DNA of 64,000 nt. It comes from Chalciporus piperatus (taxonomy: Eukaryota > Basidiomycota > Agaricomycetes > Boletales > Boletaceae). Within the stretch, counting starts at the first letter, position 1; each line of letters opens with the position of its first letter. Positions 60,501 to 64,000 of the stretch are shown here, piece after piece. A program made the translations under genes and the position numbers. The stretch lies in the NCBI GenBank assembly GCA_038093975.1, contig JBBPTG010000041.1:1-64000 (forward strand), given 5' to 3'. A model generated the notes under the pieces. That model made no database searches and was not told where the DNA came from. It saw only the letters and a program-made list of their open reading frames with translations.

Positions 60501-62021
60501 TTGTAGGGTTGCGACGGCAATTTCGTTTCGATTGCTATCACGTAGGATAGCCTTTTCATATTTATCGAAGAAAACGTCGCCGCCTGCACGAACAATGCGT
60601 CCGATGGACACAAGATTTTGTCGTGCGTTGGGTACATGTAATACCTTATGTAGGCACAATGTATGTTGTTGTTCATTTACGGAGGTGTGTAGTATCACAG
60701 TTCCCTGTCCGCATGCGGTTTCTGGCTTTTCGCCAAGTCCATGAACAACTTTAGATGGTAACGTTTGATACGTTACAAACGCGGTAAGATTCCCGCATAT
60801 GTGCGTCGTGGCAGCGGAATCGAGAATCCACGAATAAGCAGAAAAGTCGGCATTCTCAGCCTTTGAGATTTCGCTTTCGTTAGATACATTTACAGACGCG
60901 ATGAAGCTCTGGTCGAGTTCCTCATCGCTACTCGACTCCTGCTCTGCGATATTAGCATGAGCTTCTTTCCCTTTTCCTTTGCCTCTACCCGATCCTTCGG
61001 GTTTGCCTCTTTTCGGCTTCTCTCCTCGTCGTTTGCTGATACGACCTTTACCTTTGTTTTTCGGATTCTTGTTACAATCGTCTTTTTTATGCCCAATCCT
61101 ATCACAATAGTCGCACTTGATAACCTCTTTACCCTTCCAGTAACAGTTGACAGTCTTGTGATTGGTAAGCCCGCAGATGGCGCAAGGGTGCCATTTCGGC
61201 TTAGACGTAGACGACGATGGCGCTGAGCTGGCCGTATAGGCGGCGGTGCTGGTTGTCTCGTTCTGGCGTTTACGGCGCTGATATTCTTCGGATAAAGTAG
61301 TCTTGAGTTGGTTGATGGTAAGCTTCTTCGTACTATCTTGTGCGGCGAGAGAGGAAATGAAGGGGTCCCAAGAACGTGGGACGGATTCGAGGAGGATATT
61401 TCGGAAGTCGTTGTCCGAAACATATTGATTGTTCTGCATAAGAGTTTGACGAACACGGGTAAGCTTAATGAGGTGCTCCGTGATGTCCGTTTCGTCAGTA
61501 GCGCGCATGTGCCAAAGCATACCAATAGAATACTGGCCAAGATACACATGAGATGGTTCGTGGATGGCGCGAAGTGCTTGCCACATCTGCGCGGCAGTAG
61601 TACAGTTGACGAAATGGAGAACTTGATCGTTTGTGACGGAGGAAAGGAGTTGATTTCGTGCGTCAAGGTCTTGACCCTTCCAATAGATGACAGCGGGGTC
61701 GCTGTCAGGGCCAGGCGGCTTAGGCTTGGTGCCGGTTACGATGTCCCAAACTCCTTTATGTTCGAGGACAGTCATGATGCGCATCTTCCAGGGAGTCCAA
61801 TTTTCATCGTCCAACTTCTCCTTCTTTGCGAGAGTCGTCATGGGCGTGGGTACGTACTTTGTAGTGGGGACATTGGCTGAGGATACGGTGGTAGAAGTGG
61901 TTTGGGATGATGGAGGAGCGATAGTGACGAATCCGGATTGGGTAAGTGGCTGTGCTTGCCTGGGTGGCGTACCAGGCGGTGTAGTTGATATAGGAGCTGG
62001 CGATTGTGGTGATTGACTCAT
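57507..62021 (-). CDS. Copia Gag-Pol polyprotein, intact (1504 aa)
   Basis: Single ORF from ATG at 62021. Gag part (UBN2-like) with WTPWKMRIMTVLEHKGVWD and MWQALRAIHE. Two CCHC knuckles, CAICGLTNHKTVNC and CDYCDRIGHKKDDC (about residues 280-315). Protease WILDSAATTHICG (active Asp in DSA). Integrase with HRKLGHIGISGLRTLHG, CEACIKAK, D in HTDVWGP, D in RADNGREY and E in EQNGVAERWNK. Reverse transcriptase with KARLVARGFTQIPGMDYNET and the catalytic VWVDDLLLF. RNase H with STAEAEFHSMARAEKD and YGDNKSAIAI near the C-terminus. The ATG lies about 40 bases from the 5' LTR, a very short leader. Gag and Pol share one frame, so their ratio must be set by another means than frameshifting. No inactivating change is visible. 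Confidence 0.97.
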   Translation of the reverse strand: MSQSPQSPAPISTTPPGTPPRQAQPLTQSGFVTIAPPSSQTTSTTVSSANVPTTKYVPTPMTTLAKKEKLDDENWTPWKMRIMTVLEHKGVWDIVTGTKPKPPGPDSDPAVIYWKGQDLDARNQLLSSVTNDQVLHFVNCTTAAQMWQALRAIHEPSHVYLGQYSIGMLWHMRATDETDITEHLIKLTRVRQTLMQNNQYVSDNDFRNILLESVPRSWDPFISSLAAQDSTKKLTINQLKTTLSEEYQRRKRQNETTSTAAYTASSAPSSSTSKPKWHPCAICGLTNHKTVNCYWKGKEVIKCDYCDRIGHKKDDCNKNPKNKGKGRISKRRGEKPKRGKPEGSGRGKGKGKEAHANIAEQESSSDEELDQSFIASVNVSNESEISKAENADFSAYSWILDSAATTHICGNLTAFVTYQTLPSKVVHGLGEKPETACGQGTVILHTSVNEQQHTLCLHKVLHVPNARQNLVSIGRIVRAGGDVFFDKYEKAILRDSNRNEIAVATLQNGLFPLDARILPPSEANVAIKLKRSWTWEEWHRKLGHIGISGLRTLHGKNLVDGFSVHDSPQDFECEACIKAKTERRPVPTMSTPRELKPGELTHTDVWGPARVTSLQGYRYYVSFVDDATRHCAISFMKSKDETSTKVKQYLAHIERQYSMTPKAIRADNGREYVNKDLRTWCLDRGLEIQTTAPYTPEQNGVAERWNKTVIDLSRAMLFARNVPNELWPEAMTHATFLRNRAFTRAKPDSTPHERWTGIRPDISSIQEFGHPVWILDQTLNPSKLDVKAHQFTFVGYDDGPKAVRYYDAAKQTIKVSREYRWPFAVPPPSIEQRSEGENGIKTRPNPLERMVPSNSLKRQLDSDNTDAEMSVSKRPKTNMPDSNQQTNDLMKDQDKDKESTSQMDEITDLPPESSNVPVSTRVNNDKTDKEEKRHTVTVEDVQDEDDVPELSHIDDDESNEPDPEREKSTSTAAAAAAAYIAFSETNISDRDPKSLEEAKNSPEWPEWENAIQTELETLRRMGTWELVDPPEDRKPITNKWVFVKKFDKDGNLQKYKARLVARGFTQIPGMDYNETFSPVVRLETIRAILALAVAENWEIQQMDVKGAYLNGKLKEEIYMDQPHGYDDGTSRLCRLIKTLYGLKQSGREWNEELDNKLGGINFNRLLTDACVYIRRNGNSIEIITVWVDDLLLFSNSKQGMVKLKNELNGLFDITDLGEPNKLVGLEFTCDRERGTLTIRQTQYIESLLDKYQMRDCNSVTTPLDPNQKLQPCQSNIEHQPTYGNYASLTGSLMYAAIGTRPDIAYAVNKLCSFNHNPDMAHWTAAKRVLRYLKGTRDKGITYTRGDTKGEFYGYADASFASNHDLTSTSGNVFVLNGGAITWSSKKELSPTLSTAEAEFHSMARAEKDIIWLRNLYHEIGYEPKKATILYGDNKSAIAIVTNAQFHKRAKYFDLKNLHMRGSIRLGWLTLVYCPTNEMTADILTKALPRQKHAYHCNGLGLRSA

Positions 62022-62063
62022 AATGAATAATGTTTTTCGGGTCAGAGCTCAGGGCTCATAACC

Positions 62064-62304
62064 TTTCGTAGAACGAGGATAGAAATAGTGAGCGCAGTGG
62101 TGACCTTACAACACACGAGAGCGAGCCCTTCGATGAGGGCCGGGGACGAGTGTGATATTATTAATCCCCTGATACAGGTCGAGATTATATATACAGTGAA
62201 TTGCGAATCCATGGAGTCAGATTTATCATCCTCCCTCGGCATCATATATGGCCGAGCGTAGCTTGTATCTGTTTACCCTACTACGCAACAGTCGTAGTTC
62301 GACA
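62064..62304 (-). repeat. Copia 5' LTR
   Basis: Promoter-bearing LTR of the element. AT-rich runs near 62158-62166 and 62186-62193 (tattattaa, ttatatatac) are candidate TATA sequences on either strand. Confidence 0.95.
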
Positions 62305-62309
62305 CAGAC

Positions 62310-62640
62310 AACTTGAATGAGAATCGAATCTTGCCTATCCGATTCCTCAACTACTCCCTGATTTGGAGGTCTGCTAACGCACGCAAAGAATCTGAAGGCA
62401 GGCATGTTCGCCACAGTCATCCTCACCTCCCAGAAAATGACGTAGTCATCCCCGGTCGGGAAAGACACCGGGTTGGGACAATGAAACTCCGGTTGTGAGG
62501 GAAGGAGACGGAGAAGAGTTTCAACCAAGACACGTTAAAGTCGGTTCTAGTAGCATTTGGCTTGTCGTAGTCTGTGAAAGCGAAAATAACATCCTCTGGC
62601 CAGACCACGACGGTTACGGGTAAAGTGCGCAAAGTCCCCA
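62310..62640 (-). pseudogene. Unidentified gene, 5' part, interrupted by the copia element
   Basis: The minus strand contains PEDVIFAFTDYDKPNATRTD with FNVSWLKLFSVSF, and in another frame SFPTGDDYVIFWE before a GT. This looks like two exons of a host gene. The segment next to the target duplication continues in frame with 57258-56850 once the element is removed. No family recognised. Confidence 0.45.
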
Positions 62641-62701
62641 TTCCGATAATTCCGACGACCCACTAACAAGCTTGTCATAACTTCGTAACTACCACGGATG
62701 A

Positions 62702-64000
62702 TCATACAACGGCAGAGAGCTCTAAGATATCCTGGGCTGCAGGGCGTGAGGGTGGGTGGTTGGAAATGCCAGCATTGCTGGAGGAGGGTGGATTGTTTCG
62801 AGGTAGAGCCTGATCAACAGGGATGTTGTCTCGCTCTCGTGCCGGGGACGCTCGAGGGCGCCGACGGGACAAGAACCCACAACATCCGATGTCGTTGACT
62901 TCTGGTTCCGCGATCGAGTCGTTGTCGCTCTCTTCGCTGCTCTCTCCGGAAGCGGACTCCTCGATGACCACGAGAGGAGGGGTGGGTGCTGAGTCAGAAG
63001 GGGTGGAAGGGTCGTTGCTGATGGTGGACCTTGAAGCAACCTGTGTACCCTATCCGAAACAGACTTATTCAGTACGTGTGATGAAAACGGGGGTGATTGG
63101 CTTACTGGTTCCGCCCGTCCCATGTATATTGGGTGCGAGCGATCAAGTACAAATCGGGGCAACATGTTCCACAATCTCCAGGAGAACATTCGGCGCTGTA
63201 CCCGGGGCGGGGGATCGGATGAATTCATTCTTGAATGGGCTTGAAGCGGACGGGGGCGACGTGATGCAGGCGCCTACAAAATGCCGGAATTAGGCGTCAA
63301 TGTCTGGCAATAGAGCAATGAAACGTACATCGAGGAAATCGAAGTCAGATTCACGAGCGATATTTGAGGGAACGTCGGGTGAAACCACTGCTGATTGCTA
63401 CGCATATGGTGTGTCAGAAATGCAGGAACAGTAGACACTGAGAGCTAGCACGCACATCAAGGAGGGGATCAGGGGTCTGCAACATCAATGTCAGTTTATG
63501 AAAATAACCATTGAATGAACAGTGGAACCTTTCGATTGTTATTGTCCCACCACGGGACACGCCAAGCTAAGATGTTCCCCCCTTTCCCACTGCATGCAAC
63601 AAATTCCCCAGAACGAGAAAACGCAACTGCCGACACGTCTGAACCATGGTCGAGTGGCCCTCCGACAGGCAAGCGCGATCCCACGTTCCAAAGAATGACC
63701 GTGTTGTCATACGATCCGCTGGCAAGCCATTTGCCATCGGGAGAGAGGGACAGACACACTATTGTGTCGCGATGGGAGTGTTTTAGTTCATCGATGACCT
63801 TGCCCGTGCTCGAATCAAATGAACGGATCCGACTGTCCCCACAGGCAACGAAAAGTCGGTCAGATTGCTCAGATGACCAAACAACAGCAAATAACCCGCG
63901 AAAATCAGCGACACCGAGTGGTCCAAAGATTATTTCGCCACTTGCCGCATCAAGAACGAGGATCCAGCAGTCGTATGCTATTGCGAGTTTATCGCCTTCG
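62702..64000 (-). CDS. WD40-repeat protein, copy 6 (WD-6), N-terminus beyond the window
   Basis: The part in view starts inside blade 4 (DCWILVLDAASGEIIF) and includes blades 5-7 and the tail exons (FSWRLWNMLPRFVLDRS, GCCGFLSRRRPRA). No frame break. The last exon ends early at 62702, where GTACAATCA of the other copies reads GTATGATCA, giving a stop eight residues or so before the usual end. Homology to the other blocks ceases a few bases later. Variable residues: blade 6 HRDTIV and SYDN, blade 7 DHGSDVS and KGGN. Confidence 0.82.

Larger units (their letters stand above)
57259..62304 (-). mobile_element. Complete Ty1/copia LTR retrotransposon, 5046 bp
   Basis: Two LTRs of 241 bp (57259-57499 and 62064-62304) are identical base for base. 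They are flanked by the same 5-bp sequence, cagac (57254-57258 and 62305-62309), which is the target duplication. On the minus strand each LTR starts TGTCGAA and ends CTACGAAA. Just inside the 5' LTR is a primer-binding site (GGTTATGAGCCCTGAGC, 62047-62063), of the kind copia elements share with initiator tRNA. A polypurine tract (gagggggag, 57500-57508) stands before the 3' LTR. One uninterrupted ORF fills the interior. Everything indicates a recent, perhaps still active insertion. Confidence 0.97.

Overview
The window looks like nuclear DNA of an agaricomycete (mushroom-forming basidiomycete) fungus. Genes carry many short GT..AG introns. The mobile elements are a chromodomain Ty3/gypsy element, a Ty1/copia element and an intron-rich DDE integrase-core gene. 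The host genes (HSP60, farnesyl diphosphate synthase, Hal2-type nucleotidase, dihydroxyacetone kinase, P450, basidiomycete multi-pass membrane protein, WD40 family) are fungal in type. I cannot name the species.

Layout. 1-3617 is the 3' part of a Ty3/gypsy element: pol, a zinc-knuckle ORF after pol, and the 3' LTR. 4458-6387 is an apparently intact nine-exon integrase-core gene. From 6.6 to 38.4 kb the window is a mosaic of a repeated block whose original order is [cpGTPase of the Grn1/GNL3 type] - [WD40 gene] - [Hal2/Met22, tail to tail]. The block occurs once forward (6.6-12.3 kb), then several times inverted (19.1-23.2, 24.1-28.5, 32.3-35.6, 35.6-38.4 kb), with further single pieces at 46.2, 56.5 and 62.7 kb. 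Only one Hal2 copy (10982-12345) is intact, the others being fragments. Every GTPase copy is broken or incomplete. The WD40 reading frames are nevertheless kept open in all six copies. Single-copy genes lie between the blocks: a membrane protein at 13.4-14.6 kb, an armadillo-like protein at 16.9-19.1 kb and dihydroxyacetone kinase at 28.7-31.2 kb. Two decayed copies of a mitochondrial EF-G (MEF1) gene lie at 31.6 and 39.0 kb.

41.1-56.1 kb holds a P450, three paralogous P-loop NTPases resembling RHS/Crinkler-type proteins (one intact, one broken, one without an obvious 5' end), and two conserved housekeeping genes side by side: HSP60 and farnesyl diphosphate synthase. 57259-62304 is a complete Ty1/copia element with identical 241-bp LTRs, a 5-bp target duplication and one uninterrupted 1504-codon ORF. 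It sits inside an unidentified gene. The window ends inside a sixth WD40 copy.

The most interesting signal is in the WD40 family. The six paralogs are almost identical in their framework but differ, often by two or three bases per codon, at a few blade-edge positions. These are the same kind of positions that vary in the fungal HNWD non-self recognition proteins. Together with selective preservation of the WD40 frames inside decaying duplicated blocks and a clustered RHS/CRN-like family nearby, this suggests a diversifying recognition repertoire maintained by segmental duplication. That function is inference; the sequence pattern is directly visible.
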